Numbered from the stretch's first letter, positions 17,642 to 27,493 are shown. The stretch is DNA of 64,000 bases from Demequina sp. NBRC 110055 (GCF_002090135.1 NZ_BBRL01000007.1:1-64000); one strand, 5' to 3'. Made by a program: numbers and translations. The notes: generated from the letters alone by a model not told the origin.

Positions 17642-20600
17642 ATGAGCACGTACCCCCAGCATCGGCCGTCCGCCGAGGTTCCCGCGTCCCCGAGCTTTCC
17701 CTCCCTCGAGGAGGACGTGCTCGCGTACTGGAAGGAAGACGGCACCTTCCAGGCCTCGATCGACAACCGCGCGGACGCCGAGGAGTTCGTGTTCTACGAC
17801 GGCCCGCCGTTTGCGAACGGCCTGCCGCACTACGGCCACCTGCTGACCGGCTATGCGAAGGACGTCGTCCCGCGCTTCGAGACGATGCGCGGCAAGAAGG
17901 TCGAGCGCCGCTTCGGTTGGGACACCCACGGCCTGCCCGCCGAGCTCGAGGCGGAGCGCATCCTCGGCATCACCGACAAGTCCCAGATCGAGGAGATGGG
18001 CATCGCCGCGTTCAACAAGGCGTGCCGCGATTCGGTGCTGCGCTACACGGACGAGTGGCAGGAGTACGTCACCCGCCAGGCGCGCTGGGTGGACTTCGAC
18101 AACGACTACAAGACGCTCGACCCGACCTTCATGGAGTCGGTCATCTGGGCCTTCAAGTCGCTGTACGACAAGGGCCTGGCCTACGAGGGCCACCGCGTGC
18201 TGCCGTACTGCTGGCGCGACGAGACGCCGCTGTCCAACCACGAGCTGCGCATGGACGACGACGTGTACGCGTCGCGCCAGGACCCCGCGCTCACGGTGAC
18301 GATGCCGCTGGTGGACGGCCCCGGCGACCTTGCCGGCGCCGAGATTCTCATCTGGACCACCACGCCGTGGACGCTGCCCAGCAACCTCGCGGTCGCCGTG
18401 GGCCCCGAGATCGAGTACTCCGTCGTGGAGCCCGGCGCGGAGTCCGCCTTCGCGGGCCGCCGCCTCATCGTCGGCTCGGCCCGCCTCGCCGCGTACGCGC
18501 GCGAGCTGGGGGAGGACGCGACCGTGGTCGCGACGGTCACGGGCGCAGAACTGGGTGGGCTGTCGTACACCCCTCCCTTCGGGTATTTCGCCGGCATGGA
18601 GAACGCCCACCGCGTGCTCGTCGCGGACTTCGTGTCCGTCGAGGACGGTACGGGGATCGTCCACATGGCCCCCGGCTTCGGTGAGGACGACGCTGCGGTG
18701 TGTGCCGAGAACGGCATCGGCACGGTCGTTCCTGTCGACTCCAAGGGCCGGTTCACCGGTGAGATCACTGACTATGTGGGCGAGCAGGTCTTCGACGCGA
18801 ACCCCACGATCATCAAGGACCTCAAGGCCCGCGAGCTGGTGCTGCGCCACGAGACCTACGACCACAGCTACCCGCACTGCTGGCGCTGCCGCACCCCCCT
18901 GATCTACCGCGCCATCTCGTCGTGGTTCATCAAGGTCACGGACTTCCGCGACCGCATGGTGGAACTCAACGAGGACATCACGTGGGTGCCCGGGCACATC
19001 AAGGAGGGCCAGTTCGGCAAGTGGCTCGAGGGTGCGCGCGACTGGTCCATCAGCCGCAACCGCTACTTCGGCACGCCCATCCCCGTATGGGTCTCCGACA
19101 ACCCCGCCTACCCGCGCACCGACGTGTACGGCAGCTTCGAGGAGCTCGAGCGCGACTTCGGCCGCCTGCCCCTGAACGAGGACGGCGAGCCCGACCTGCA
19201 CCGCCCGTACATCGACGACTTGACGCGCCCCAACCCGGACGACCCGACCGGGCAGTCGACCATGCGCCGCATCACGGACGTGTTCGACGTGTGGTTCGAC
19301 AGCGGCTCCATGCCGTTCGCCCAGGTGCACTATCCCTTCGAGAACGCCGACTGGTTCGACACCCACAACCCCGCGGACTTCATCGTCGAGTACATCGGCC
19401 AGACCCGCGGCTGGTTCTACGTCATGCACGTGCTCGCGACGGCGCTGTTCGACCGCCCCGCGTTCTCGACGTCGATCTCCCACGGCATCGTGCTCGGCTC
19501 CGACGGCCGCAAGATGTCGAAGAGCCTGCGCAACTACCCGGACGTCAACGAGGTGTTCCACCGCGACGGCTCCGACGCGATGCGCTGGTTCCTCATGTCC
19601 AGCCCCATCTTGCGCGGCGGCAATCTGGTCGTCACCGAGGAGGGCATCCGCGAGGGCGTGCGAGAGGTCATGCTGCCCCTGTGGAGCTCGTACTACTTCT
19701 TCACCATGTACGCGGGCGCCGCGAACGGCGCGGCTGGCTATACGGCGACGCCGGTTGCGGCCGATGCCGTGGCTGGCTTGCCGACGATGGACCGGTACGT
19801 CCTTGCCAAGACCGCCGAGCTGGTGGAGACCATGGGCGCGCAGCTCGAGGCGTACGACGTCCCCGGGGGGTCCGAGTCGCTCACGCAGTTCATGGACCTG
19901 CTCACCAACTGGTACATCCGCACCCAGCGTGACCGGTTCTGGGACGAGGACGCTGCGGCGTTCGACACGCTGTACACCGTGCTCACCACGGTGGCGCGCT
20001 TGGCCGCTCCGCTGCTGCCGCTGGAGACCGAGGAGATCTACCGCGGCCTCACGGGCGAGCGCTCTGTGCACCTCACCGACTACCCCGTGGTCGAGCCCGC
20101 GTGGGTCGACACGTCGCTCGGTGGCGTGATGGACCAGGTGCGTGAGGTCGTCTCGGCCGCCCACGCGTTGCGCAAGGCGGAAAAGATCCGCGTGCGCCAG
20201 CCGCTGGCGGCGCTCGAGGTCGCCGTGGCCGACGCCTCCGGTCTGGAGCCGTACGCCGACCTGATCGCGTCCGAGCTCAACGTGAAGGCCGTGCGTGTGG
20301 TCTCCGAGGCCGCGTTCACCGCCGCCCACCCCGTGGAGCAGCGCCTGTCCGTCAACGCCCGCGCGGCGGGCCCGCGCATCGGCAAGGACGTCCAGGCAGC
20401 CATCAAGGGCGCCAAGACGGGCGATTGGTCGGTCGCCGACGGCGCCGTGGTCTCGGGTGGCATCGCGCTGGTCGAGGGCGAGTACGAGCTCGCCACGGTC
20501 ATCGGTGGCGGGGACGAGGCTGCGGATGAGGCCGCCGCGGTGCTGACCTCGGGAGGCTTTGTGCTGCTCGAGACAGGCCTGACGCCCGAGCTCGAGGCGG

Positions 20601-20839
20601 AGGGCTACGCCCGCGACGTGATCCGCGTCGTCCAGGACACCCGCAAGGCCTCGGGCCTGCAGGTATCCGACCGCATCGAGCTGGCGCTGACGGTGCCCGC
20701 CGAGCGGGTGGAGGCCGTGGAGACCTGGGCCGAGCTCATCGCGGCCGACACCCTCGCGGTCAACCCCGCCACGGGCGACGCGCGCGTCACGGTGACCGCC
20801 GGTGACGAGCTCGCCGCTTCCGTGACCGTGGCGAACTGA
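17642..20839 (+). CDS. ileS: isoleucyl-tRNA synthetase
   Basis: 1065 residues, full length. The ATP-binding HIGH variant PHYGH is near residues 60-64 and KMSKS ([11 protein letters not shown]) near 623. The editing domain, WCWR-like zinc/anticodon regions and the C-terminal domain are present. The sequence around [18 protein letters not shown] is of the eukaryote-like (IleS2) type usual in actinobacteria, a class often poorly inhibited by mupirocin. The ATG follows the Shine-Dalgarno that the T-box sequesters. It overlaps the rhodanese start by 1 bp. Confidence 0.98.
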   Translation: MSTYPQHRPSAEVPASPSFPSLEEDVLAYWKEDGTFQASIDNRADAEEFVFYDGPPFANGLPHYGHLLTGYAKDVVPRFETMRGKKVERRFGWDTHGLPAELEAERILGITDKSQIEEMGIAAFNKACRDSVLRYTDEWQEYVTRQARWVDFDNDYKTLDPTFMESVIWAFKSLYDKGLAYEGHRVLPYCWRDETPLSNHELRMDDDVYASRQDPALTVTMPLVDGPGDLAGAEILIWTTTPWTLPSNLAVAVGPEIEYSVVEPGAESAFAGRRLIVGSARLAAYARELGEDATVVATVTGAELGGLSYTPPFGYFAGMENAHRVLVADFVSVEDGTGIVHMAPGFGEDDAAVCAENGIGTVVPVDSKGRFTGEITDYVGEQVFDANPTIIKDLKARELVLRHETYDHSYPHCWRCRTPLIYRAISSWFIKVTDFRDRMVELNEDITWVPGHIKEGQFGKWLEGARDWSISRNRYFGTPIPVWVSDNPAYPRTDVYGSFEELERDFGRLPLNEDGEPDLHRPYIDDLTRPNPDDPTGQSTMRRITDVFDVWFDSGSMPFAQVHYPFENADWFDTHNPADFIVEYIGQTRGWFYVMHVLATALFDRPAFSTSISHGIVLGSDGRKMSKSLRNYPDVNEVFHRDGSDAMRWFLMSSPILRGGNLVVTEEGIREGVREVMLPLWSSYYFFTMYAGAANGAAGYTATPVAADAVAGLPTMDRYVLAKTAELVETMGAQLEAYDVPGGSESLTQFMDLLTNWYIRTQRDRFWDEDAAAFDTLYTVLTTVARLAAPLLPLETEEIYRGLTGERSVHLTDYPVVEPAWVDTSLGGVMDQVREVVSAAHALRKAEKIRVRQPLAALEVAVADASGLEPYADLIASELNVKAVRVVSEAAFTAAHPVEQRLSVNARAAGPRIGKDVQAAIKGAKTGDWSVADGAVVSGGIALVEGEYELATVIGGGDEAADEAAAVLTSGGFVLLETGLTPELEAEGYARDVIRVVQDTRKASGLQVSDRIELALTVPAERVEAVETWAELIAADTLAVNPATGDARVTVTAGDELAASVTVAN

Positions 20840-21663
20840 TGACCCTCATCACCGCCGCCGGGCTCGCCTCTCGCCTGAGAGACGGGCTCGGCATCCGGCT
20901 GCTGGACGTGCGCTGGACGCTCGCGGAACCCGACGGGCGCGACGCGTACCTGGCGGGGCACCTGCCCGGTGCCGTCTACGTGAGCCTCGAGGATGAGCTG
21001 TCCTCGCACGGCGCGCCGGAGGACGGGCGCCACCCGCTTCCGTCGCGCTCGGCTCTCGAGGCCGCGGCCCGCCGCTGGGGCCTGAGCGACGGCGACACCG
21101 TGGTGGTCTACGACGCCGCCACGTCGCTCGCGGCCGCCCGCGCCTGGTGGCTGCTGCGCCACGCGGGCGTGGACGTGCGCATCCTCGACGGAGGGCTCGC
21201 CGCGTGGGCAGCCGCGGGTGGCGCGCTCGAGGCCGGCGACGTGGTGCCCACGCCCGGCACGGTGACCCTCGACTGGGGGCGCATGCGCGTCATTGACATC
21301 GACCAGGCCGCGGCGTTCCCGTCCCGTGGAGTGTTGCTCGACGCGCGCGCAGGGGAGCGCTTCCGCGGCGAGGTCGAGCCCATGGATCCTCGGGCCGGTC
21401 ACATCCCCGGCGCGGTCAACGTGCCCATGGCGGCCTATCTCCACGCCGACGGGACTTTCCAGGCTCCCGAGGCCATCGAGGGTCTCTTCACGGCCGTGGG
21501 TGTCGACGGTTCCGCTCCCGTCGCGAGTTACTGCGGCTCGGGCGTGACGGCCGCGCACCAGGTAGCCGCGCTCGAGACGATTGGCGTCACGGCTGCCCTG
21601 TACCCGGGCTCGTGGTCGCAGTGGTCCAACACTCCCGGACGTGAGGTCGCGACGGGGGAGTAG
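20839..21663 (+). CDS. rhodanese-domain sulfurtransferase (two-domain)
   Basis: 274 residues with tandem rhodanese domains; only the second is catalytic. The active-site loop CGSGVTA (Cys near 232) is the 3-mercaptopyruvate/thiosulfate sulfurtransferase signature. DVRW in the first domain and LLDARAGERFRGE in the second are family landmarks. Its ATG overlaps the ileS stop, so it is translated from the T-box-controlled mRNA. Which sulfur donor it uses is not evident. Confidence 0.92.
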   Translation: MTLITAAGLASRLRDGLGIRLLDVRWTLAEPDGRDAYLAGHLPGAVYVSLEDELSSHGAPEDGRHPLPSRSALEAAARRWGLSDGDTVVVYDAATSLAAARAWWLLRHAGVDVRILDGGLAAWAAAGGALEAGDVVPTPGTVTLDWGRMRVIDIDQAAAFPSRGVLLDARAGERFRGEVEPMDPRAGHIPGAVNVPMAAYLHADGTFQAPEAIEGLFTAVGVDGSAPVASYCGSGVTAAHQVAALETIGVTAALYPGSWSQWSNTPGREVATGE

Positions 21664-21668
21664 GGCCG

Positions 21669-21797
21669 CTAACTGCCAAGCGAACGGCTCAGCACAATGA
21701 TCCCGGCCACGAGCGCCATGCCAGCGACGCCTGCCACGCCCGCGAGCACCAGCGACCATCCGGTCGAGAGTTGACGACGTCCGTGCTTGTCCTTCAC
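21669..21797 (-). CDS. 42-residue single-helix membrane peptide (candidate)
   Basis: GTG 21797 opens a frame with a basic start (MKDKHGRRQ) and one hydrophobic helix (about residues 15-36, rich in Gly/Val/Ala), ending in SRSLGS. The charge pattern fits the positive-inside rule. It fills the gap between the rhodanese and the DUF2510 gene and lies 32 bp downstream of the latter on the same strand. The ribosome site is weak (GAGATGA). It is too short for certainty. Confidence 0.45.
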   Translation of the reverse strand: MKDKHGRRQLSTGWSLVLAGVAGVAGMALVAGIIVLSRSLGS

Positions 21798-21829
21798 GTG
21801 GACATCATCTCATTGGCCGGCGTGCCGCC

Positions 21830-22366
21830 TCAGGGGCAGGGTCCGTCGCCCACGCCGCTGAGGCTGTCGAAGTGAACGATGCTGTTCTTGCTCGAGGTAG
21901 CCACGCAGAAGTCCGTGCCGTCGACGGTGAACGAGGCGAGCGTAACGCCCGCCGACGCGGGAACCGTGACGTACCCCCAGTCGGCGGTGCCGACCAGATA
22001 GTTCGCACCGTCCCACTCCACGTCGGGTTGGCTCATGGTCTCGACGGAGAAGGTCGCGATCTCCATGCCGAGCGTCGCGGCATCGGCCTTGGCGGCCGCC
22101 TCCTCCGCCTCGGACCGTTGGTTCAGGAAGAGGGGGATCGCGATGGCGGCGAGCAGGCCGATGATCATGAGCGCGCCCAGCGCAATGCCCACGACGATCA
22201 GCGCGACGGTCGCGCCCGATCGGCGCTTCGCGGGAGCCGCCACAGGCGCCGGTGCGCTCGTGATGGGTGCCACATGCGCGGTCCAGGCGGCGCCATCCCA
22301 ATAGCGCATCTGGCCGGCGGTGTGGGTGTCGCGGTACCAGCCCGCGGGTGTGCTTGTCTCGGTCAT
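21830..22366 (-). CDS. DUF2510 domain protein with pilin-like membrane segment
   Basis: 178 residues. An N-terminal DUF2510 motif (PAGWY ... RYWDG ... WTAH, residues 8-32) is followed by an Ala/Pro linker and a transmembrane helix ending LLAAIAIPLFLNQR (about 52-82). From there the pattern of helix plus a small beta domain with two Cys resembles type IV pilin-like proteins in actinobacteria. No prepilin peptidase site precedes the helix in the usual N-terminal position. DUF2510 is typical of Gram-positive membrane proteins and has no defined function. Confidence 0.75.
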   Translation of the reverse strand: MTETSTPAGWYRDTHTAGQMRYWDGAAWTAHVAPITSAPAPVAAPAKRRSGATVALIVVGIALGALMIIGLLAAIAIPLFLNQRSEAEEAAAKADAATLGMEIATFSVETMSQPDVEWDGANYLVGTADWGYVTVPASAGVTLASFTVDGTDFCVATSSKNSIVHFDSLSGVGDGPCP

Positions 22367-22521
22367 GGTCTACCCCCTCAACCCGGACGCTAGCAGCGCG
22401 GCGTGGGCGGCGGAAGGCTACGGTTCCGTAAGTCCGAAAAGTCGGCTATCACCCCTGGTAAACACGGTAAAGAGAGGGTCAAGAAAATTGGTGGTCGAAA
22501 CGGTCGTGAGGAGCCCGATTC

Positions 22522-23988
22522 GTGCCGCACAATATCTCCGTGAACCACCCCTCCATCGCAGGCCTCAGCCCTGCAGACGCCGAGCGTGAGATCGACGCTC
22601 TGATCTTCTCCCGCAGCCCCGAGGCGGACCACGCGGCGAAGCTTCGCCGTGTCGCCGCGGCCCTCAGCCGGTTGGGCGATCCCCACCGCACGCTGCGCAT
22701 CGTTCACGTCACCGGTACCAACGGCAAGACGTCCACCAGCCGCATGATCGAGTCGCTGCTGCGCGCCCACGGCCTCACGACGGGCCTGTTCACGTCGCCG
22801 CACCTCACGACCTTCCGCGAGCGCATTCAGATCGACGGGCAACCCCTCGCCCAGGAGGCGCTCGTGCGCCTGTGGGAGCGCGTCGCGCCCGTGGTGCAGG
22901 CCGTCGACAACGAGTCGTTGGCCATAGGCGGCCCGCGCATGTCGTTCTTCGAGATCCTGACCGTGCTGGGCTTCACCGCGTACGCGGATGCGGGCGTGGA
23001 CGTCGCGGTGATCGAGGTCGGCATCGGCGGCTCGCGCGACGCCACCAACGTGGGCGACGGCGAGGTCGCTGTCCTCACGCCCATGGCCGAGGACCACTCG
23101 AACTACTTTGTGGGCGGCATCACCGGCGTCGCGGCGGAGAAGTCGGGCATCATCAAGCCCGGCGCGACGGTCGTCTCGGCCATGCAGCCCGAGGTCGCGG
23201 AGGACATCATCCGCGGTGCGGCCGCGAGCGCCGGCGCCGTCATGCGTTGGGAGGGCGTGCACCACGAGGTGCTCGGCCGCGCCGCCGACCCCGCCGGCCA
23301 GGTGGTGCGCATGCGCACCATGGGGGCCGTGTCCGAGGCGCTCGTGGCGCTGCACGGCGACTTCCAGGCCCAGAACGCCATGATCGCGCTGGGCGCCACC
23401 GAGGCGTTCCTCGAGCGCTTCCTCGGGGTTACCGCGGCCGAGGCGCTCGACGCGGAGGCCGTCGCCCGCGGCTTCGCCGGCGCCACCTCGCCCGGGCGCC
23501 TCGAGGTCATCTCCGACCAACCCACCATCGTCGTCGACGCCGCGCACAACCCCCACGGCGTCGAGGCGCTTGCGGCGACGCTGCCCGAAGCGTTCGGCTT
23601 CTCCACCACCGTGGGCGTGGTCGCGGTGCTTGCCGACAAGGACGGCGAGGGCATCCTCGCCGGCCTGGCGCGTGTGGTCGACCATGTCGTGGTCACGCAG
23701 ACCGATTCCCCGCGCGCTACCCCGGTGGCGGAGCTGGCGGTAGCCGCGACCGCCGTGTGGGGCGCCGACCGCGTGACGATCGCGCCCACCGTCGCCGAGG
23801 CCGTCGACGTCGCGACCGAGATGGCGCTCGGCGCTGGCCCCGAGGCCGGCGTGCTGGTGGCCGGCTCGATCACCCTCGTCGCCGCCGCGCGCCGTGTGGT
23901 CCAGCGCGACCACATGGCCGAGGTGCGCATCGTCCCGCCGCGCCTGGCCGACGCGGGCGAGTCTTCCACGGAGACCATCCCCGCCTGA
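22522..23988 (+). CDS. folC: folylpolyglutamate synthase / dihydrofolate synthase (copy 1)
   Basis: 488 residues. The Mur-ligase-like ATP-binding loop GTNGKTST is near residues 69-76, SPHL(T) follows, the Mg/ATP segment is VIEVGIGG(S)RDATN, and the C-terminal domain has DAAHNPHG. FolC adds glutamate to dihydropteroate and/or folates. GTG 22522 has GGAG 9 nt upstream; GTG 22540 is an alternative. It is followed by a 50-bp palindrome and then a second folC, so gene duplication is evident. Confidence 0.93.
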   Translation: MPHNISVNHPSIAGLSPADAEREIDALIFSRSPEADHAAKLRRVAAALSRLGDPHRTLRIVHVTGTNGKTSTSRMIESLLRAHGLTTGLFTSPHLTTFRERIQIDGQPLAQEALVRLWERVAPVVQAVDNESLAIGGPRMSFFEILTVLGFTAYADAGVDVAVIEVGIGGSRDATNVGDGEVAVLTPMAEDHSNYFVGGITGVAAEKSGIIKPGATVVSAMQPEVAEDIIRGAAASAGAVMRWEGVHHEVLGRAADPAGQVVRMRTMGAVSEALVALHGDFQAQNAMIALGATEAFLERFLGVTAAEALDAEAVARGFAGATSPGRLEVISDQPTIVVDAAHNPHGVEALAATLPEAFGFSTTVGVVAVLADKDGEGILAGLARVVDHVVVTQTDSPRATPVAELAVAATAVWGADRVTIAPTVAEAVDVATEMALGAGPEAGVLVAGSITLVAAARRVVQRDHMAEVRIVPPRLADAGESSTETIPA

Positions 23989-24011
23989 TCGCCATCCCCA
24001 TCAGGGCGGAC

Positions 24012-24061
24012 CCGCACGGCGCGCGGCCGAGTGCACGTGTACTCGGCCGCGCGCCGTGCGG
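24012..24061. terminator. 50-bp near-perfect palindrome between the two folC genes
   Basis: Two 25-nt arms (24012-24036 and 24037-24061) are complementary except for one position and have no spacer. It begins 24 bp after the folC1 stop and ends 29 bp before the folC2 start. It could act as a terminator or processing hairpin; there is no T-tract. It is far stronger than the other intergenic hairpins here. Confidence 0.65.
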
Positions 24062-24090
24062 TGTGGCGCAGGCGTGGGAGACTTGACCCC

Positions 24091-25497
24091 ATGTCTGACG
24101 CCAACGACCTGGTGCTCGGCGGGCTCACCCCCGACGAGGCCGAGCGCGAGATCTACCAGCACATCCTCACCCGCAATCCCGAGCACGATTTCGAGCCCAC
24201 GCTCGAGCGCGTGCGCGAGGCCTGCGAGCTCCTGGGCGACCCGCAACGCTCGTTCAAGAGCATTCACCTCACGGGGACGAACGGCAAGACGTCGACGGCC
24301 CGCATGGCGGAGTCCCTTGTGCGTGAGCACGGGCTGCGCACCGGTCTGTTCACGTCGCCGCACCTCACGAGCGTGCGCGAGCGCATCCAGATCGACGGCG
24401 AGCCCATCGCGCAGGACGACTTCATCCGCCTGTGGAGCGAGGTCGCGCCCATCATCCACCTTGTCGACGCCCGTGCGGTCGAGGTCGGCGGACCCCGGAT
24501 GTCCTTCTTCGAGGTCCTCGTGGTGCTCGCCTATGCGGCGTTCGCCGACGCCCCCATCGATGTCGCCGTGATCGAGGTGGGCATGGGCGGCGTGTGGGAC
24601 GCGACCAACGTGGCCGACGGTGATGTCGCGGTCATCGCGCCCATCGCGATGGACCACGCCCAGTGGCTGGGCGACACCCTGCAGGCGATCGCCACGGAGA
24701 AGGCGGGCATCATCAAGGAGGGCGCCGCGGCCGTGATCGCCCACCAGAGCGAGTCGGTCGAGCCCGTGCTGCTCCAGGCCGTCGCCGCGGCGAACGCGCG
24801 CGGCTACTGGGAGGGCGACGCCATCGAGGTCGTCGACCGCCAGCCCGGGGTGGGCGGACAGCTCGTGACGCTGCGCACTGCGGCGGCCACCTACGAGGAC
24901 ATCTTCGTGCCGCTATACGGCGAGCACCAGGCCCACAACGCGCTCCTCGCGCTCGCGTCCGTCGAGCTGTTGCTCGCCGACGGGGGAGAGCCGCAATCGT
25001 TGGCGGCCGATGCCGTGGAGACCGGCTTTGGCGCCGTCACCTCTCCCGGACGCCTCGAGGCGGTCCGTACGTCTCCGATGGTGCTCGTCGACGCCGCACA
25101 CAATCCCGCGGGCATCGACGCCCTGGTCGAGGCGCTCGAGGAATCCTTCACGTTCGAGGCGCTCGTGGGCGTGGTCGGTGTCCTTGCCGACAAGGACGCC
25201 GAGGGCATTCTCGCCGGGCTCGAGCCCGTGCTCGACCACGTGGTCATCACCTCCTCACGCTCGCCCCGCGCCGTTCCGGCCGACGACCTCGCGGCCATCG
25301 CGATCCCGCTGTTTGGCGAGGACCGTGTCACCGTCGCCGCCAGCCTGCCGGACGCGATCGACGAGGCCGTTCAGCGTGCCGAGCGCGACCACGACATGGG
25401 CGCGGGCGTCATCGCCGTGGGCTCCATCACGGTGGTCGCGGAGACGCGCATCCTGATGCGCGCCGACGAGCGCAAGGGAACGGGGCAGGCACGATGA
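24091..25497 (+). CDS. folC: folylpolyglutamate synthase / dihydrofolate synthase (copy 2)
   Basis: 468 residues from ATG 24091. It has the same landmarks as copy 1: TGTNGKTST, SPHL, VIEVGMGGVWDATN, AMDHA and DAAHNPAG. The copies are clearly paralogous, and 25 nt are identical at 22786-22810 and 24346-24370. GAGACT lies 7 nt before the ATG, suggesting its own leaderless transcript. It is coupled to DUF4233, the usual partner of actinobacterial folC, so this is probably the ancestral-context copy. Confidence 0.93.
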   Translation: MSDANDLVLGGLTPDEAEREIYQHILTRNPEHDFEPTLERVREACELLGDPQRSFKSIHLTGTNGKTSTARMAESLVREHGLRTGLFTSPHLTSVRERIQIDGEPIAQDDFIRLWSEVAPIIHLVDARAVEVGGPRMSFFEVLVVLAYAAFADAPIDVAVIEVGMGGVWDATNVADGDVAVIAPIAMDHAQWLGDTLQAIATEKAGIIKEGAAAVIAHQSESVEPVLLQAVAAANARGYWEGDAIEVVDRQPGVGGQLVTLRTAAATYEDIFVPLYGEHQAHNALLALASVELLLADGGEPQSLAADAVETGFGAVTSPGRLEAVRTSPMVLVDAAHNPAGIDALVEALEESFTFEALVGVVGVLADKDAEGILAGLEPVLDHVVITSSRSPRAVPADDLAAIAIPLFGEDRVTVAASLPDAIDEAVQRAERDHDMGAGVIAVGSITVVAETRILMRADERKGTGQAR

Positions 25498-25967
25498 CCG
25501 CGTCCCCCGAACGCGAGCCCGCGTCAACTGACGCGCCCGACACCGAGCCCGCCGAGGCATCGGCCGCCCCCAAGAAGCAGCGCTCCGCGTCGCTGGTGTT
25601 CCGCCAGACCGTGCTGCTGTGCGAGGCGTTCACCATGTTCTTCGCCACACTGCTGGGCTACGGCCTGGTGCGTGGCGGGCTCGTCGACGCCACCATGACG
25701 CAGATCCTGGTGGGCGGCCTGGCGCTGACCGTCCTCATGGGATGGGCGTCGGGCGTGCAGAAGCGGTCGTGGGGCATCTGGGTCGGCTGGCTCATGCAGC
25801 TGCCGCTCCTGGCCGCGGGCGTGGTCGACACGGCCATCACCATCATGGGCGTCGTGTACCTCATCGTGTGGATCGTCGGTGTGCGCCTGGGCGGGCGCAT
25901 CGACCGCGAGCGCGCCGAGCGTGACGCCGCCGCGGCCCGCGCGGCGGGCGAGGGCGACGCCGCGTGA
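25494..25967 (+). CDS. DUF4233 membrane protein
   Basis: 157 residues; ATG overlaps the folC2 stop. After a ~35-residue Pro/Ala/Glu tail, three or four transmembrane helices follow (LCEAFTMFFATLLGYGL, ILVGGLALTVLMGW, WVGWLMQLPLLAAG, ITIMGVVYLIVWIVG). DUF4233 proteins stand between folC and ndk in many actinobacteria; their role is unknown. Confidence 0.88.
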   Translation: MTASPEREPASTDAPDTEPAEASAAPKKQRSASLVFRQTVLLCEAFTMFFATLLGYGLVRGGLVDATMTQILVGGLALTVLMGWASGVQKRSWGIWVGWLMQLPLLAAGVVDTAITIMGVVYLIVWIVGVRLGGRIDRERAERDAAAARAAGEGDAA

Positions 25968-26434
25968 GTCGCCTGGGCTGGCGCCTGTTCGCCGACGCCG
26001 TCGTGGGGCTCACGGGCCTCGTCATGCTGTTCTGGGCGCTCGAGACCATCTTCCTGGTCAGCGCCGCCGCGGCCCGTGACGGCGGTGAGGCCGAGCTCGC
26101 CCTCACCACGTACCTCATGCTGTTCGGCGGCCTGGTGCTCGGGGCCGGCGCGATGTTCGACGCGATGCGGCGCTGGTCTATTCACCTGCGCGGACACCCC
26201 CGCGACTCCCAGGCACCCGCGTGGCTGCTGACCGTCGTCATCGTGATCGGCGCGATCGCGCTCATCGCGGGGCTCGTGGTGCACACGGCGTACATCGCCG
26301 ACCTCGCGGCCGTACCCAGCCGTCCCAGCCAGGGTTACGTGCTGTTCCAGGTGTCGGCGGCGCTGTTCATGCTCGTGCCGTTGGTGCCGCTGTCGGTGCG
26401 CTGGGCGCCCGGCTACCGCCGCGCGCGCCTGTAG
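25964..26434 (+). CDS. four-helix membrane protein, unknown function
   Basis: 156 residues; GTG start overlaps the DUF4233 stop by 4 bp. Four hydrophobic segments are visible (about 10-33, 45-65, 87-110 and 125-145). There are no catalytic motifs that I recognise. It is co-translated with folC2 and DUF4233 and converges with apt. Confidence 0.75.
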   Translation: MSRLGWRLFADAVVGLTGLVMLFWALETIFLVSAAAARDGGEAELALTTYLMLFGGLVLGAGAMFDAMRRWSIHLRGHPRDSQAPAWLLTVVIVIGAIALIAGLVVHTAYIADLAAVPSRPSQGYVLFQVSAALFMLVPLVPLSVRWAPGYRRARL

Positions 26435-26444
26435 GGCCGTCCGG

Positions 26445-26957
26445 TCAGTCGACCGTGACGACCGACGTCACCTCGTAGCCCTCGAGGCGCTCGCGCCCGG
26501 GCAGCGCCGCGATCTCCATGAGGAACGCGAACTGCACGCTCGCCGCACCCGCGCGCTCCAGCATGTCCGCCACGGCGCGCGCGGTGCCGCCGGTGGCCAG
26601 CACGTCGTCGATCACCAGCAGACGCTTGCCCGCCAGGCCGTTGGGGCTCACCACGAGCTCGGAGGCGCCGTACTCGATCGTCGCATCGGCTTCCAGCAGT
26701 TCGCCGGGCATCTTGCCCTTCTTGCGCACCATCGACATGCCCACGCCCTTGGACTGCGCGACCACGGGGGCGAAGATGAAGCCGCGCGCGTCGACACCGA
26801 CCACCGCATCGATCTCACCGGCGGGCGTCAGCGCGTCGCAGGCCTCCTTGAACTTCGCGGGGTCCGCGAGGATGGGGGAGATGTCGTAGAAGAGGATGCC
26901 CTCGACGGGGAAGTCGGGGAACGTGTCGAAGTCGGCGAGCGTGATCACGTGCTCCAT
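26445..26957 (-). CDS. apt: adenine phosphoribosyltransferase
   Basis: 170 residues, normal length for Apt. The PRPP-binding motif LLVIDDVLATGGTA (near 112-125) and the hood segments GILFYDI and DARGFIFAP match the family. It salvages adenine to AMP using PRPP in the cytosol. It converges with the folC2 operon, leaving 10 bp between stops. Confidence 0.96.
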   Translation of the reverse strand: MEHVITLADFDTFPDFPVEGILFYDISPILADPAKFKEACDALTPAGEIDAVVGVDARGFIFAPVVAQSKGVGMSMVRKKGKMPGELLEADATIEYGASELVVSPNGLAGKRLLVIDDVLATGGTARAVADMLERAGAASVQFAFLMEIAALPGRERLEGYEVTSVVTVD

Positions 26958-27022
26958 GGTCCCACGAATACCGAGTCTCCAGCCGTGCCAGGTGTTCAGG
27001 TGGGCACGGTATCCTCGCGGCC

Positions 27023-27451
27023 ATGACCGTCCCCACCGAACGCACCCTCATTCTTGTCAAGCCCGACGGCGTCGAGCGCGGCCTGTCCGGCGAGATCCTG
27101 CGCCGCGTCGAGGCCAAGGGCTACACCCTCGTGGCCGCCGAACTGAAGAGCGCAACCCCCGAGCTGCTCGAGCAGCACTACGCCGAGCACGTCGGCAAGC
27201 CCTTTTACCAGCCGCTCGTGGACTTCATGCTGTCCGGCCCCGTCCTCGCGATCGTCGCCGAGGGCGACCGCGTCATCGAGGGCTTCCGCTCCCTCGCCGG
27301 CGCCACGGACCCCACCGCCGCCGCCCCCGGTACCATCCGCGGCGACCTGGGCCGCCACTGGCCCACCAAGGTCATCCAGAATCTCGTCCACGGCTCGGAC
27401 TCCGAGGAGTCTGCGGCGCGCGAGATCGCGATCTGGTTCCCCTCGCTGTAA
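27023..27451 (+). CDS. ndk: nucleoside-diphosphate kinase
   Basis: 142 residues. The catalytic His is H123 in LVHGSDS; the N-terminal TLILVKPDGV and APGTIRGD segments are conserved. It phosphorylates nucleoside diphosphates by a phospho-His intermediate. TATCCT sits 7 nt before the ATG with no Shine-Dalgarno, so the mRNA is probably leaderless. The usual NP.(D/E)A segment reads DPTAAA here, a small deviation. Confidence 0.96.
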   Translation: MTVPTERTLILVKPDGVERGLSGEILRRVEAKGYTLVAAELKSATPELLEQHYAEHVGKPFYQPLVDFMLSGPVLAIVAEGDRVIEGFRSLAGATDPTAAAPGTIRGDLGRHWPTKVIQNLVHGSDSEESAAREIAIWFPSL

Positions 27452-27456
27452 ACCCC

Positions 27457-27471
27457 GCCACGGCATCGGCC
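27457..27471 (+). repeat. representative copy of the scattered 15-bp repeat GCCACGGCATCGGCC
   Basis: Exact copies also at 30410-30424, 36650-36664, 50214-50228 and 59109-59123 (plus strand) and, reversed, at 19759-19773 and 53403-53417. Fourteen-base matches are at 10938, 16260 and 25005. They lie in genes and in gaps alike. See the finding on this motif. Confidence 0.75.
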
Positions 27472-27493
27472 CTCCCTCAGGACGGCCGATGCC
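27462..27493 (+). terminator. hairpin terminator after ndk, built from the scattered repeat
   Basis: GGCATCGGCC (27462-27471) pairs perfectly with GGCCGATGCC (27484-27493). The left arm is part of the 15-bp repeat found elsewhere in the window. No T-tract. Confidence 0.55.

Noticed and set aside
17615..20329. 904-codon open frame antisense to ileS
   Set aside because: It lies fully opposite a recognised synthetase; its composition (His/Arg/Val-rich, no domains) is the usual shadow of high-GC coding DNA.
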